NCBI RefSeq assembly: GCF_023169885.1 | Contig: NZ_AP025516.1 | Coordinates: forward strand, 2,707,501-2,771,500 | Source: Desulfofustis limnaeus | GTDB lineage: Bacteria > Desulfobacterota > Desulfobulbia > Desulfobulbales > Desulfocapsaceae | Length of the DNA stretch: 64,000 nucleotides | Direction: 5' to 3' | In this document: positions 46,576 through 55,776 of the stretch, piece after piece | How positions within the stretch are numbered: position 1 is the first letter of the stretch | Layout: every line of letters begins with the position of its first letter | Translations under genes and position numbers: made by a program | Notes under the pieces: model-generated | Told to the model about the DNA's origin: nothing | Database searches by the model: none | What the model saw: the letters and a program-made list of their open reading frames with translations, nothing else

Positions 46576-46978
46576 CTGCTCCTCCTTCTTTAAATTCTTT
46601 CCTGTCCGCGTCGAGCTGATGACATCGAGGCGCGGACCGCTCCCAACTCCGTAAGTGTATAATGCACATTATCAACTCCGGCAAGAGCGGGCGGCCAAAG
46701 CGGTGTTCATCGAAACGAGAGAAATAACGTTTCACGACCATCTCCCGTTATCTCGTGAAGGCATGGTGGGTACTGAAACGACCACCGATAGGCATGGGGC
46801 ATCGGTAGGGTGGGTTGAGGACGCGGCTGGATAATGACGACAGCAGGTGCTGTCCACCCGTAAGGTGTCTGGACAAAACAAACGGCGCACAGCCAAAACC
46901 GGGCCGTGCGCCGTGGACGAAAAGCGTGACTGCCCGCTGACCTTCCTCTCTCAGGAAGCGCAGCGAACCAAACGTTTA
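46576..46978. other. Intergenic region with trxB upstream sequence
   Basis: The part nearest trxB is AT-rich around 46655-46675 (GTGTATAATGCACATTATC) and may contain its promoter. ACAGCAGGTGCTGT near 46840 is a short imperfect palindrome. Apart from the terminator listed separately I see no gene here. Confidence 0.5.
46871..46914 (-). terminator. Rho-independent terminator of the outer-membrane protein gene
   Basis: On the minus strand ACGGCGCAC and GTGCGCCGT pair over 9 bp and are followed by TTTGTTTTG. It lies about 65 bases after the stop of the upstream gene. Confidence 0.8.
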
Positions 46979-48178
46979 TTAGAACCGGAACCGCAAGCCG
47001 GCTCCGAACCGACCAACTTCACGCAATTCATCGAGTTCGTCAAAGGCCGAACGAACTTCGATGAATAGTGAGGTATTGAACTCCTCGGGCTCACCGAAGA
47101 TACGCGCTCCCATGCCGAGAATCAGGTCGAGTTGGCTGTCCTCGGTCTCCAGGTCGCTGTCCCCGTCGGTCAACCAACCACCCACACCGAAGTCGACGTA
47201 GTAGCGGGAACCAAAGGTATACTCGCCGAGCACATCGATCAGAATTGCCGTCTCACCGTCGTTGCCGTCCACATGCGGGGCGACGCCAACCAGACCGAGG
47301 ATAGAGAACTGATCGGTCAAGCGATACTCGCCGCCGACACGGCCAAACAGGTAGGTGCCCGGATCAAACTGCCGGAAGAAACCCACATCGGCGATCGGAC
47401 GGAATCGATCAACGCCCTGAACGGCGGTAAGACACTGCGGAGAGGTAGCCTCAACACCTTCGTTGTCGACGACTGTCACTCGGATAGTGTTGTCACCGCA
47501 AGGCATGGCCATCTGGGTGCTAAGGGCTCCTTCACCGATCTCTTCACGGGAAACGACGGTACCGTCAGGGGCGACAACCTCGACGATCATCTTACTGATC
47601 GAACCATCCGAATCGGCCGAGCCACCGGCATCAATGGTGATCGGCTCACCGCAGAAAGCTTTGGTCGGGGTGACGGTCATGGCGCAAGTCGGTGCCTGGT
47701 TCGGCGGCGGCGCAACCGGTTTCGGCCGTTCGCTCATCAAGGCCACGTTGCCGCAGGCCAAGGGGATAACAAAGGTGACAATGGAATCGCCGTGCTCAAC
47801 GTCAAAGGTGAATCCGGGGAACGGCTCTTCGTTGGTCCAGGTGACGTCTTTTGCAACCCGTACGGTACCGATGCCGTTTTTCTTATAGAACATCCACGGC
47901 ATATAGGTTCCTTTCGGATACTGGACAACCTGAATGTCAGTTGTTCGAATCTGCGTGATAAACGGCTCTGCCAATTCTTCTCTTCCGGCCATGGCAAAAC
48001 CTTTCCGGATCTCGGCCTGTTTTCCGTCCACCATCGCCACCAATTCCTCGGCAGTGGTAAGCGGCGGTTTATGAAACGGACTACGGCCGAATTCACTGAT
48101 GTTCGTCACGGCCTGGGCACTCGTGAAAGTTACCAGGCATAACAAGGCCAGGCAGATAACAAATGTAATCTTCTTCAA
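46979..48178 (-). CDS. Exported protein with PKD-like domain and C-terminal outer-membrane beta-barrel
   Basis: A 399-residue protein with a signal peptide (KKITFVICLALLCLVTFTSAQA). Residues about 30-150 form an unknown periplasmic part; about 165-255 resemble an immunoglobulin/PKD-like domain (APTCAMTVTPTKAFCGEP, DSDGSI) with paired cysteines; about 265-399 look like an OmpA-type eight-stranded barrel with alternating strands (YLFGRVGGEYRLTDQFSILG) and the terminal FRF typical of BAM substrates. It starts with TTG, supported by GGAGGTG seven bases upstream. Its function is not known. Confidence 0.8.
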   Translation of the reverse strand: MKKITFVICLALLCLVTFTSAQAVTNISEFGRSPFHKPPLTTAEELVAMVDGKQAEIRKGFAMAGREELAEPFITQIRTTDIQVVQYPKGTYMPWMFYKKNGIGTVRVAKDVTWTNEEPFPGFTFDVEHGDSIVTFVIPLACGNVALMSERPKPVAPPPNQAPTCAMTVTPTKAFCGEPITIDAGGSADSDGSISKMIVEVVAPDGTVVSREEIGEGALSTQMAMPCGDNTIRVTVVDNEGVEATSPQCLTAVQGVDRFRPIADVGFFRQFDPGTYLFGRVGGEYRLTDQFSILGLVGVAPHVDGNDGETAILIDVLGEYTFGSRYYVDFGVGGWLTDGDSDLETEDSQLDLILGMGARIFGEPEEFNTSLFIEVRSAFDELDELREVGRFGAGLRFRF

Positions 48179-48561
48179 GGGCTCACCTCCATTTTAAGAT
48201 AGTAATTATCCGTTGAAATACGGGTAGATTCGCTCGGCGACATGATATAGGTTGTCTGGCCATACCCCTCTCCGGATTGGTAGGCAACCGGTCGTTCTTC
48301 ATGGGAACAATCATTATTATCTTAGCGCGAGCCTCGAACTTTTGCAACGATTCTTATAACTTTTCAGGCCCTGCCGGATTGCATGGAAACCTGGTGGGCA
48401 GCCGCTTCAATCCACCACCATCGCATGATAACAGCGAAAAAATACGGATTAAAAGCTGTTTTCCGTCAGAAAACCGCTGCGACAGCTCTTTTGCAGCAAA
48501 CGAGAATCCCGCCGGCGGCAATACCACCGACGGGATAGGAAGGGAGGAAGAGAAGAAGAGA
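48179..48561. other. Intergenic region with a terminator-like stem-loop
   Basis: At 48506-48536 ATCCCGCCGGCGG and CCACCGACGGGAT form a 13-position stem with two mismatches and a five-base loop; on the minus strand it is a plausible terminator for the periplasmic-protein gene. The rest probably contains the promoter of the downstream outer-membrane gene. No gene is recognised. Confidence 0.55.
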
Positions 48562-49035
48562 TTAGAATTGCGGGCCGCCGCCGGGACCGGCGCCGTTCAT
48601 CATCCGGCCGCCCATGCCGGGTCCACCGTGACCGGGTCCGCGCATGCCGGTCCGGCAGAATCCGGGACCACCATGACCGCTCATGCGTCCCAGGTATGAA
48701 GAGACCCCGGCTTCTTCGGCTTTTTGCTGCAGAGCCGCCCGCAAATCAAACAATTCCCCGGCGACTTTGCTGGCGGCTACCGGATCGGGATTTTCGGCCC
48801 GCATCAGAGCGTGATGTTCGGCCCGTTTCATGACCAGCGACTTGTGCAGATCCTGGTTGCTCTCAAAAAACGTGTCGAGCTTCTCCTGAACAGCAGGATC
48901 CATCTGGGTATACCCCGGCCCCTGGAAATTGGGGCACCAACCGCCGGCCCGTGCACCCCAGCCGGCAAACGCCTGATTCAACCCAGCCAGTCCAAGACCG
49001 GCGACAACAATTGCGATAACTATTTTTTTCTTCAT
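48562..49035 (-). CDS. ZraP/CpxP-like periplasmic protein
   Basis: A 157-residue exported protein: a signal peptide (KKKIVIAIVVAGLGLAGLNQAFA), a helical core (PAVQEKLDTFFESNQDLHKSL, LFDLRAALQQKAEEAGV) like the LTXXQ/ZraP periplasmic chaperones, and a Gly/His/Met-rich tail (GHGGPGFCRTGMRGPG). Such proteins bind zinc or other metals and buffer envelope stress. Strong GAGGAG before the ATG. No metal sensor kinase is adjacent. Confidence 0.85.
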   Translation of the reverse strand: MKKKIVIAIVVAGLGLAGLNQAFAGWGARAGGWCPNFQGPGYTQMDPAVQEKLDTFFESNQDLHKSLVMKRAEHHALMRAENPDPVAASKVAGELFDLRAALQQKAEEAGVSSYLGRMSGHGGPGFCRTGMRGPGHGGPGMGGRMMNGAGPGGGPQF

Positions 49036-49259
49036 GACCTACTCCTCGTGTCTGGTTGGCGGTAACGACCGTTATCGGTCACCTTGTAATTTTTAAAAGC
49101 AACGGCCGTGCCAGATCTCCAGATGACAAGGCAACCATCTGAATTGAAAAGAATATGCACCTTCAAAGAAAAATCAACCGGACCCATTTTTGCCGGCGAC
49201 CGGGTAAAAACTACCCACCGGCTCCCCACAATCGGGTAAAAAATCCCCGCTGCCCGCTC

Positions 49260-49676
49260 TCATGCGGTATCGCGATGCAGATCACGATGAAAAACCGTCG
49301 GGTTGAGGCCCTGATCAACCAGGTAGTTCTGCAGGTGTTCGACGATGGCCACCGAACGATGCCGGCCGCCGGTGCAACCGATCGCCAGCCGCAAAATCTT
49401 CGCCCCACTGCTCTCCGCCGTCGCCCACAAAAGGACCAACGGCCGGAGCAACTCGAGAAATGAAACTCCCTGCTCACTTTTCAAGACATAATCGGCCACC
49501 GTCTGCTGCAACCCCGACAACGGCCGCAATTCCTGCTGCCAATAGGGATTGGGCAGAAACCGGACATCCAGCATGAAGGTGGCATCAACCGGCACCCCGT
49601 ACTTGAAGCCAAACGAATTGAGAATCAGGATCTTTGGCCAACGCTGGTCCCGTCCTACTCTGCCCCTTGTTTCCAT
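49260..49676 (-). CDS. RapZ C-terminal-domain-only protein
   Basis: A 138-residue protein corresponding to the C-terminal half of RapZ/UPF0042: ILNSFGFKYGVPVDA, LDVRFLPNPYW, LRPLSGLQQTVADYVL and the signature IGCTGGRHRSVAIVE near residues 103-117. Full RapZ also has an N-terminal P-loop ATPase, absent here. In E. coli the C-terminal domain binds GlmZ RNA and GlcN6P, but that circuit is not expected here. The ATG overlaps the end of the nitroreductase gene by 22 bases. Confidence 0.88.
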   Translation of the reverse strand: METRGRVGRDQRWPKILILNSFGFKYGVPVDATFMLDVRFLPNPYWQQELRPLSGLQQTVADYVLKSEQGVSFLELLRPLVLLWATAESSGAKILRLAIGCTGGRHRSVAIVEHLQNYLVDQGLNPTVFHRDLHRDTA

Positions 49677-50593
49677 TTCTCTTCCTCACCGATTCTGAGA
49701 ATTCTCGGCGCCACCCGTTTTCTGCCCGCCGGACGCAGGAAATGAACGGCCGGGTGACCGCAGGCAATGACCGCATACAGCCGCTCATCCGCCGGCATCC
49801 GCAGCAACCTGCCGATACGGTGGTCGCGGCGAGCCGCCTCAACGACAAAGCCGACCAGGCAGGTACCCAGTCCCAGGGCCTGGGCAGCAAGTAACATATT
49901 CTGCGTGGCCAGCAGAGCATCTTCCGCCGGGCAGCTCGATCGTTTATCAGCTGACACGAGAATGGCTGCGGGGGCCCCGTGGAACAAACGGTCGATCCGC
50001 TGCTCATACCACTGCCGCAACGCCTCTTCGACGCTTTGATAATAGCGACGATAATACGTGTCCAAACTGCCGCTGCCAAACAACCGGTTCAGCAGGCGAT
50101 ACCATCGGTTGGCTGCCGTCTTGTTCAGGCGTCGATAAAAATCGGCGGTCACCTCACCGAGTCGCTCCACATCGCACCGATCAGGCAAGATGGTGAACCA
50201 CCACGCCTGGCAATTGGTCCCCGACGGCGCGGTGCTCCCGATTCTCGTCAGGTCCCGCAACACGCCGGTGGCCACTGGCTCTCCGGTAAAACGACGACAG
50301 GAGCGCCGTTGCCGCATCAAGACAACCAATTCGGCAAAAGCCGCGGCACCGCCATCACGCCCAACCGGCTCCACACCACTCTCAAGCCCCAGAGAATCAG
50401 CCAACGAGGGGACGTTGACGGCCTGTTCCGGGCAGATCGCTGCACAATGGCCGCACAACAGACACTGCTCCCCATGCCACCGGGCCGCACCGGTATCGCC
50501 GAGTTCCAGGACCTGGTCAGGACAGATGGCGACACAGGCACCGCAACCGGTGCAGTGATCGACAGCGATGATCGGCGGTTCAAAACAATCCAC
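49655..50593 (-). CDS. Nitroreductase-family protein with N-terminal 2[4Fe-4S] ferredoxin domain
   Basis: About 312 residues. The first ~60 hold two four-Cys motifs (CTGCGACVAICP and CLLCGHCAAICP). The rest is an FMN nitroreductase-type domain: RQRRSCRRFTGEPV, STAPSGTNCQAW and a C-terminal CLVGFVVEAA and IACGHPA. Ferredoxin-linked flavoproteins of this kind are common in anaerobes and pass electrons to unknown substrates. I favour a GTG start with AGAGAGG upstream; another GTG 11 codons earlier (50626) is possible. Either overlaps the molybdenum-carrier-like gene. Confidence 0.88.
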   Translation of the reverse strand: MDCFEPPIIAVDHCTGCGACVAICPDQVLELGDTGAARWHGEQCLLCGHCAAICPEQAVNVPSLADSLGLESGVEPVGRDGGAAAFAELVVLMRQRRSCRRFTGEPVATGVLRDLTRIGSTAPSGTNCQAWWFTILPDRCDVERLGEVTADFYRRLNKTAANRWYRLLNRLFGSGSLDTYYRRYYQSVEEALRQWYEQRIDRLFHGAPAAILVSADKRSSCPAEDALLATQNMLLAAQALGLGTCLVGFVVEAARRDHRIGRLLRMPADERLYAVIACGHPAVHFLRPAGRKRVAPRILRIGEEEKWKQGAE

Positions 50594-51077
50594 AGGGGCC
50601 TCTCTGCCGATCGTGGAGCAACGCACTAATCAGCTGCCTGGTTGTGGTATAGATCAATGGGTCGGAACTGGCTCGCGGTCCGGCCACGTTGAGCACCCTG
50701 ATCCGGTGCGTGCTGCACCAGCTGCGCAAGGATTCCAGCGCCTCTTCGAACGGTGTTGCGGCGCAATCGAGATGGAGCCAGGGTTTACCCATCCGTTCGG
50801 CAAGGTCCCTGGTCAAGGCCGAGCCGCCGCTCAGCTCACCATGGGAGACAATGACGGTACCATCGCCGTCACGAACGTTCTTCGCCGTCCGATCCGGGTA
50901 GTGGCTGGACGACAGCTCCTCCAGCCGATACTGCTCCGGCAGCGGGCCGGCCTCCGTCTTCCTCCCGGCAGCGATGGCGCCGCCATGGGGAAAATCGCAG
51001 GCCAATGCGGCATCCAGGGCACCCTGGTCAGCCCCGGTTTGACCACCGGAAATAATTTTTTCCACCCCGATTGTCAT
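50580..51077 (-). CDS. Putative molybdenum carrier / Rossmann nucleotide-binding protein
   Basis: A 165-residue protein with the motif IISGGQTGADQGALDAAL near residues 8-25 and VIVSHGELSGGSALT near 75. It fits the MoCo-carrier/YpsA-SLOG-like group. Binding of the Mo cofactor or a nucleotide ligand is a family-level inference. The ATG overlaps the stop of the MFS gene (GGATGAC), and its own stop overlaps the nitroreductase gene, so three genes are coupled. A molybdenum link would fit narG nearby, but this is speculative. Confidence 0.82.
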   Translation of the reverse strand: MTIGVEKIISGGQTGADQGALDAALACDFPHGGAIAAGRKTEAGPLPEQYRLEELSSSHYPDRTAKNVRDGDGTVIVSHGELSGGSALTRDLAERMGKPWLHLDCAATPFEEALESLRSWCSTHRIRVLNVAGPRASSDPLIYTTTRQLISALLHDRQRGPCGLF

Positions 51078-52261
51078 CCAGACATCTTCCTCGTGCCATG
51101 ATTGCCGATATCGTTTCTCAAGGCCGCAACGCAAACAGCGGCAGCCACCTGGGCCGCCAGTAGCACCGCGATGAACCAGCGCCAGCCCCATGACTCGTAA
51201 ACCAGACTGGGAACAAAGGAGCCGATGGCGCCTCCGAAATAATAAAAAGACATATACAGACCGTTGGCAACGGGTTTGTGTGCTTCCTCCAGCCGACTGA
51301 CCAGACCGAACAGGGTTGCATGGGCGGCAAACATGCCGAGACAGAAGACGAACATGGCACCGAACATTACCAGATAATGACCGTACAGAAACAGTATCGT
51401 GCCCGTCATGAAGACCGCCAGACCGGCCGCCACCGCCCCGATCTCTCCCCCGCAGAACCGCCGCAGCCGAGTGTTGCCGAAAGCGACCAAAATACCCATG
51501 CTGTTGCCGAGATAGACGAGCCCAACAGCGGCTTCACCGAAGTGGCCGTCGAGTCTTTTCAGCTCGAATGGGATGAAGTTGAGCAGCGCAGCGCCGGCAA
51601 AAAAAATAAAGAAAATGGCGCCATACACCCACAACAGCGGTCCCCGGCGCAACAAACCGGCCAGCTGGCGGGGATCGGGCTGCGTGAGACTGAGCCGCAG
51701 GGTCGGATCAAGCGGTGCCAGCAGCCGCCAGCACAGCACAAAAAGCAGGGCCAGCAGCAGGAAAAAGAAGCGCCAGCCGAACAATTCGGTACAGATCCCG
51801 GAAAGCATGCGGCCCAGAATGCCGCCGATGATGGTCATCCCCACATAGACCGCCACCGCCTGCTGGACCGTTGCCCGGCCCGAGGTATACGAGATGTAGC
51901 TCATCAGCGCCGTGAGTACCGCCGGCAGCAGCAGCCCCTGCAAAGCACGGAGCAACAGCAGCAGCTCGTAGCCGGTCGACAGGCTGAAGAGCAACTCCAA
52001 CAGCCCGAGCGCCAACAATGCTCCCCGCAAGACTCGCCGGGCCGGCACCAACTCGAGCAGATAGCCGTAGAACAGCGGTGCGAATCCAAGCGGCAGCATC
52101 ATCAACGTGGTAAACAGGATGGCCTGCAAACCGGACAGGCCAAATTCACGCTGGAACACCGGCTGAATCGGCTGGGCGGCGTAGAGCGAACAAATGGTCA
52201 CCACCGTGGCAAAATAGAGCGGCAGCAACAGCCTCGACCTCTTGATCCCAGCCGTATCCAT
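51074..52261 (-). CDS. MFS transporter
   Basis: A 395-residue membrane protein with about 12 helices. LYFATVVTICSLYAAQPIQPVFQ at the start, GYLLELVPARRVLRG after TM2, and a second half beginning LLRRGPLLWVYGAIFFIFF are typical of the YnfM/arabinose-polymer-like MFS group. The substrate is unknown. It is the first gene of a set with overlapping frames (MFS, molybdenum-carrier-like, nitroreductase, RapZ-C). Confidence 0.88.
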   Translation of the reverse strand: MDTAGIKRSRLLLPLYFATVVTICSLYAAQPIQPVFQREFGLSGLQAILFTTLMMLPLGFAPLFYGYLLELVPARRVLRGALLALGLLELLFSLSTGYELLLLLRALQGLLLPAVLTALMSYISYTSGRATVQQAVAVYVGMTIIGGILGRMLSGICTELFGWRFFFLLLALLFVLCWRLLAPLDPTLRLSLTQPDPRQLAGLLRRGPLLWVYGAIFFIFFAGAALLNFIPFELKRLDGHFGEAAVGLVYLGNSMGILVAFGNTRLRRFCGGEIGAVAAGLAVFMTGTILFLYGHYLVMFGAMFVFCLGMFAAHATLFGLVSRLEEAHKPVANGLYMSFYYFGGAIGSFVPSLVYESWGWRWFIAVLLAAQVAAAVCVAALRNDIGNHGTRKMSG

Positions 52262-52420
52262 GTCACACTACCTTTGCTCCCGCGCCGTCACGTCCCGCCA
52301 CAGAAATACGCCACTGCCGAGAAACCAGTGCCAGTCTCATCGTGTACCTGCTTTCTTTGACAATGCTCCATCTGGTCCGTTATATAGAAACAATCACCTC
52401 GACCGCTCCAGGCCAGCGCC

Positions 52421-53212
52421 ATGAACAGACGGACCATCCACCGGGAACACTGGGATCAGTTGCTGATCGAAATCATCGACGACGGTGACCAGCGCTCCCT
52501 TTTCTTCGGCGGCGGGGTATTGCAATCGACCATGTCCTTGTCCCGTCCGAACCGGCTGGTGCTCTCCTACACCCAGTGCATGATGGCCTCCCTGCTGATC
52601 AACGACGAACCGAAAGACATTTTGCTGATCGGCGTCGGCGCCGGTTCCCTGGCCCGGTTTCTCCACGGCTATCTCCCCCGTTGCCGTATCGATGCGGTGG
52701 ACAACGCGTCCCATGTCATCAAACTGGCCCATGGTTACTTTGCCCTGCCCGTGAACGATCGCCTCCGCATCCACGAGGCGGACGGCTATGGTTTTCTTAC
52801 TGATCTCGATGCATCTCACGGGTACGACCTGATCCTGATCGACGCCTTCGACGGCAACGGGATGGCGCCGACGGTATACAGTCGTGCCTGTTTCAAACGA
52901 TGCCGGAGCCATCTGCGGCCGGAGGGCGTTTTCAGCGTCAACCTGTGGAGTGGCGATGCCGCAAAGATGAGCGAGCTGCAAACAGAAATCACCGCCTGTT
53001 TCGGCGCGCCGCTGGTGCTGCCCGTCCCTCATCGCGGCAATGTGGTCTGTCTCGCCGGTCGCCAAGCGGATCTGCAGCGAGCCCTGATGCAACAGAGTCG
53101 GGAGTTGGATCGGCTGAGCGATCGCTTCGACCTGGATTTCCACAAAATCGCGGCAATCTGCCGCAAACACAATTTGAGCCGCTGGCAACGGATGCTGCGA
53201 CTCCTCTCCTGA
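52421..53212 (+). CDS. Spermidine synthase-like methyltransferase-fold protein
   Basis: A 263-residue Rossmann protein of the SpeE/fused-MFS spermidine synthase-like group: LSYTQCMMASLL, ILLIGVGAGSLARFLHGYLP near 68-87 (nucleotide-binding glycine loop), IDAVDNASHVIKLA, and YDLILIDAFDGNGMAP near 140 with the Asp that abstracts a proton in SpeE. No ornithine/SAM decarboxylase is nearby, so it may not make spermidine. Its stop abuts, base to base, the stop of the convergent kinase-like gene. Confidence 0.85.
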   Translation: MNRRTIHREHWDQLLIEIIDDGDQRSLFFGGGVLQSTMSLSRPNRLVLSYTQCMMASLLINDEPKDILLIGVGAGSLARFLHGYLPRCRIDAVDNASHVIKLAHGYFALPVNDRLRIHEADGYGFLTDLDASHGYDLILIDAFDGNGMAPTVYSRACFKRCRSHLRPEGVFSVNLWSGDAAKMSELQTEITACFGAPLVLPVPHRGNVVCLAGRQADLQRALMQQSRELDRLSDRFDLDFHKIAAICRKHNLSRWQRMLRLLS

Positions 53213-54193
53213 TCAGGGTAACCGGGTCGGCCGCCCGATCACATCAAGCTGGTCACGCAAATCGGCAATTTCTCTTTGCCAATAGTCATACGAGCCGAAC
53301 GCCTCATCCACACGGGTCATACCGTCCTCGTGGTATTGCCGGCCGCACCAGCTCAGGTAATGGATGAAGCGCATCGCCCGCAGCGGTTCTATCAAACCCA
53401 GGGTCCGGTCGGCAAACGGGCAGAAGGTCTCATAGCCTTCCAGCAGCAACCCCAACTCATGGTGCGACTCGGCAACCGGTCCAGGGAGCAGCATCCACAG
53501 GTCCTGTACCGCGGGACCAGTGACCATGTCATCGAAATCGATGAGAAAAAACGACTCTCCCGGACGATAGATGAGATTGGCAGCGTGGCAGTCCCCGTGA
53601 ATCCGAAAGGTCTCCACCCCGGTGAACAGTGGTGTGATCGTTTTGATCAGTTGCGCGGCGATGGCGGCAAACGGTTGTGCGAGATCGGCCGGCAACAGGC
53701 GCCGCTCCAGGAGGTAGTCGACCTGTTTTCTGGTGGAGTGAAGCGGGTGCAGCCGCTCCCGTGCCGGGGCTCGACGACTCCGCCCGACCTGATGGAGACG
53801 ACCGAGCAGACGGCCGATCTGCACCAGTTGGTCGTCGCTGAATTCGTCCACCAATCGCCCGCCGCAACGGGGATAAACAGCGAAACGAACACCTCGGCAT
53901 TCCCCCAGGTAACCGCCGTCGGACAACGGCAGCGGGGCGATAACCGGCAGTTCATGGTCTCGGCAATCGACAACAAACTGCAGTTCCTCCGCCAAGGCCG
54001 CAACCGACCACCTGTGCGGCCTGAAGAATTTTGCTATAATGAAGACGCCGTCTTCGTCCTGCAGTTCGTAGACCCGGTTGATGTAGCTGGCATGTGGCCG
54101 GCAGACATTGAGCAGACGGCGGCCGAGTACCTGTTCGACGCAATTCAGGATGGTCTCGGGATCGAGCCGGGAAAACGGTTGGTCGGCCTTCAT
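53213..54193 (-). CDS. SrkA/YihE-type protein kinase
   Basis: A 326-residue aminoglycoside-phosphotransferase-like kinase. SYINRVYELQDEDGVFIIAKFFRP near 38-60 holds the ATP Lys; RIHGDCHAANLIYR near 197-210 is the catalytic loop and FLIDFDDMVTGP the metal-binding DFD. SrkA acts in stress survival in E. coli. The ATG shares its CATG with the start of the divergent RluA-associated gene. Confidence 0.9.
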   Translation of the reverse strand: MKADQPFSRLDPETILNCVEQVLGRRLLNVCRPHASYINRVYELQDEDGVFIIAKFFRPHRWSVAALAEELQFVVDCRDHELPVIAPLPLSDGGYLGECRGVRFAVYPRCGGRLVDEFSDDQLVQIGRLLGRLHQVGRSRRAPARERLHPLHSTRKQVDYLLERRLLPADLAQPFAAIAAQLIKTITPLFTGVETFRIHGDCHAANLIYRPGESFFLIDFDDMVTGPAVQDLWMLLPGPVAESHHELGLLLEGYETFCPFADRTLGLIEPLRAMRFIHYLSWCGRQYHEDGMTRVDEAFGSYDYWQREIADLRDQLDVIGRPTRLP

Positions 54194-55064
54194 GGATCTC
54201 TCAGCAAAAAATGTCAGGAACAGAGCGGTGTTACCATTGTCCGCACAAGATACCCCCTTTCCAGCCGGCTGGCCACGACAAATCAGGGCCGGTCGAACGG
54301 ATGGATCACTGGCAGCATACGGCTGGTGCCACCAATGTGGTGATTTTCACCATCTGCCGTTCGGGGACGCCGAGCGGGAGGCCGGACGACTCCTCGACCG
54401 ACTCGAGCGACAAGGCTCAATAGGGTTGCCCGGCTCACTGGCCGCCACTGATCCCCGCTGCAGCACGACTCCTTTGTTCGGAAAAGAGCGCGGCAAGATG
54501 TTCGGCGTTCTCGAGTGCCTGGCGGCCGATGCCTCCCGCCACTGGTTGTTTGCTTTTTCCGGCCAATTCAACGGCCGGTGGCTCGTACCCGGATGGGTGC
54601 CGCCACTCTTCGATGTCGACGCTTTTCAAGCGCTGGTGACTCCGGTCGAGCGCCGGATCAAGGAATTGGGCCGGCTCATGGCCGATCATCCCCGCACCGG
54701 CGAGCGGCATCGTGTTTTACGCCGACAGAGGAAACAGCTGTCAAGACACCTGATGGCAGCCATCCACAAGCTCTATCGACTTACCAATTTCCGCGGCCAA
54801 CAGGGGGGACTTGAGGAAGCCTGCCGCACCCGCACCACCATGCCGACCGGCATGGGCGATTGCTGCGCCCCGAAACTGCTGGCTCATGCGGCAACTCTGG
54901 ACCTGGCGCCGATCTCCCTGGCTGAATTCTATTTCGGCCGCGAGAACCGATCGAAGAATCGTCAGCATGGCTGCTTCTATCCGCCCTGCCATGACAAATG
55001 CCAACCGTTGCTCGGCTTTCTGTTGTGCGGGGCCGACCAAAAACGGGCTGCCTATGGCCGATGA
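54192..55064 (+). CDS. RluA-associated N-terminal domain protein (split partner of the pseudouridine synthase)
   Basis: A 290-residue protein. It matches the N-terminal extension found in large RluA-type pseudouridine synthases of Vibrio and relatives: KMFGVLECLAAD, FSGQFNGRWLVPGWVPPLFD near 138-157, a charged coiled coil, then GMGDCCAPKLL near 234 and HGCFYPPCHDKCQPLLGFLLCG at the end with several Cys. Here the two parts are separate frames overlapping by 11 bases. The start is uncertain because it overlaps the divergent gene. Role: probably guides the downstream enzyme. Confidence 0.8.
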   Translation: MDLSAKNVRNRAVLPLSAQDTPFPAGWPRQIRAGRTDGSLAAYGWCHQCGDFHHLPFGDAEREAGRLLDRLERQGSIGLPGSLAATDPRCSTTPLFGKERGKMFGVLECLAADASRHWLFAFSGQFNGRWLVPGWVPPLFDVDAFQALVTPVERRIKELGRLMADHPRTGERHRVLRRQRKQLSRHLMAAIHKLYRLTNFRGQQGGLEEACRTRTTMPTGMGDCCAPKLLAHAATLDLAPISLAEFYFGRENRSKNRQHGCFYPPCHDKCQPLLGFLLCGADQKRAAYGR

Positions 55065-55707
55065 AACGGTTGAGCCGACCATTATCTTTGCCGACCCGCA
55101 CCTGATCCTCATCGACAAACCGGGCGGCATGCTCTCGGTCCCCGGCCGCGGGCCAGATAAGCAGGACTGCGCCGTTGCCCGGATCAGACAGCGCTACCCC
55201 GATCTGCCGGCGCAACCGGCAGTTCACCGCCTAGACATGCAGACCTCCGGGCTGTTGCTTCTCGCCCGCACCGCCGCCGCTCACCGAAACCTCGCCGGAC
55301 AATTCGCCCATCGTCGGGTGAGCAAGCGCTATCTGGCGGTCCTCGAACGGCGGCCGGACGGCTTGTCGGGAACCATCGCCTTGTCTTTTCGACTCGACCC
55401 GGACAACCGCCCCTACCAAATCTACGACCCAGTCCACGGCAAGCCAGGCATTACCCAATGGCGCCTGCTCGGTGATCATCCCCTCGGCACCCTGGTGGAG
55501 TTCGAACCCCTGACCGGACGTACGCACCAGTTGCGGGTACATGCCGCCCACCCGCGAGGATTGGGGGCGCCGATCGTCGGTGACAGCCTCTACGGCAACG
55601 GTCGCTTCGGTGAGCCGATGCTGCTCCACGCCTGCTCGCTCACCTTTTATCATCCAGCCTCAGGGGCCCCCCTGACGTTTTTTTGCAAGCCGCCGTTTCT
55701 CCCCTAA
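55054..55707 (+). CDS. RluA-family 23S rRNA/tRNA pseudouridine synthase
   Basis: A 217-residue catalytic domain. DPHLILIDKPGGMLSVPGR, the catalytic motif HRLDMQTSGLLLLAR near residues 49-63, and LTGRTHQLRVHAAHPRGLGAPIVGD near 145-170 are all conserved. It converts uridine to pseudouridine in structured RNA; specificity (23S U746/tRNA U32 or other) is not determined. The ATG lies within the last codons of the upstream gene, suggesting translational coupling. Confidence 0.93.
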   Translation: MADETVEPTIIFADPHLILIDKPGGMLSVPGRGPDKQDCAVARIRQRYPDLPAQPAVHRLDMQTSGLLLLARTAAAHRNLAGQFAHRRVSKRYLAVLERRPDGLSGTIALSFRLDPDNRPYQIYDPVHGKPGITQWRLLGDHPLGTLVEFEPLTGRTHQLRVHAAHPRGLGAPIVGDSLYGNGRFGEPMLLHACSLTFYHPASGAPLTFFCKPPFLP

Positions 55708-55776
55708 CCCTTGCCACCGAGCGGCCACTGCTTATGGTCTGCTCACACGTCTACGCTCTTGTTGGGATCACGCATC

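Noticed and set aside
47935-47960. TTCGAATC-like tRNA T-arm fragment
   Set aside because: It lies within the outer-membrane protein gene and no acceptor stem or anticodon arm can be drawn around it. No tRNA gene was seen in the window.
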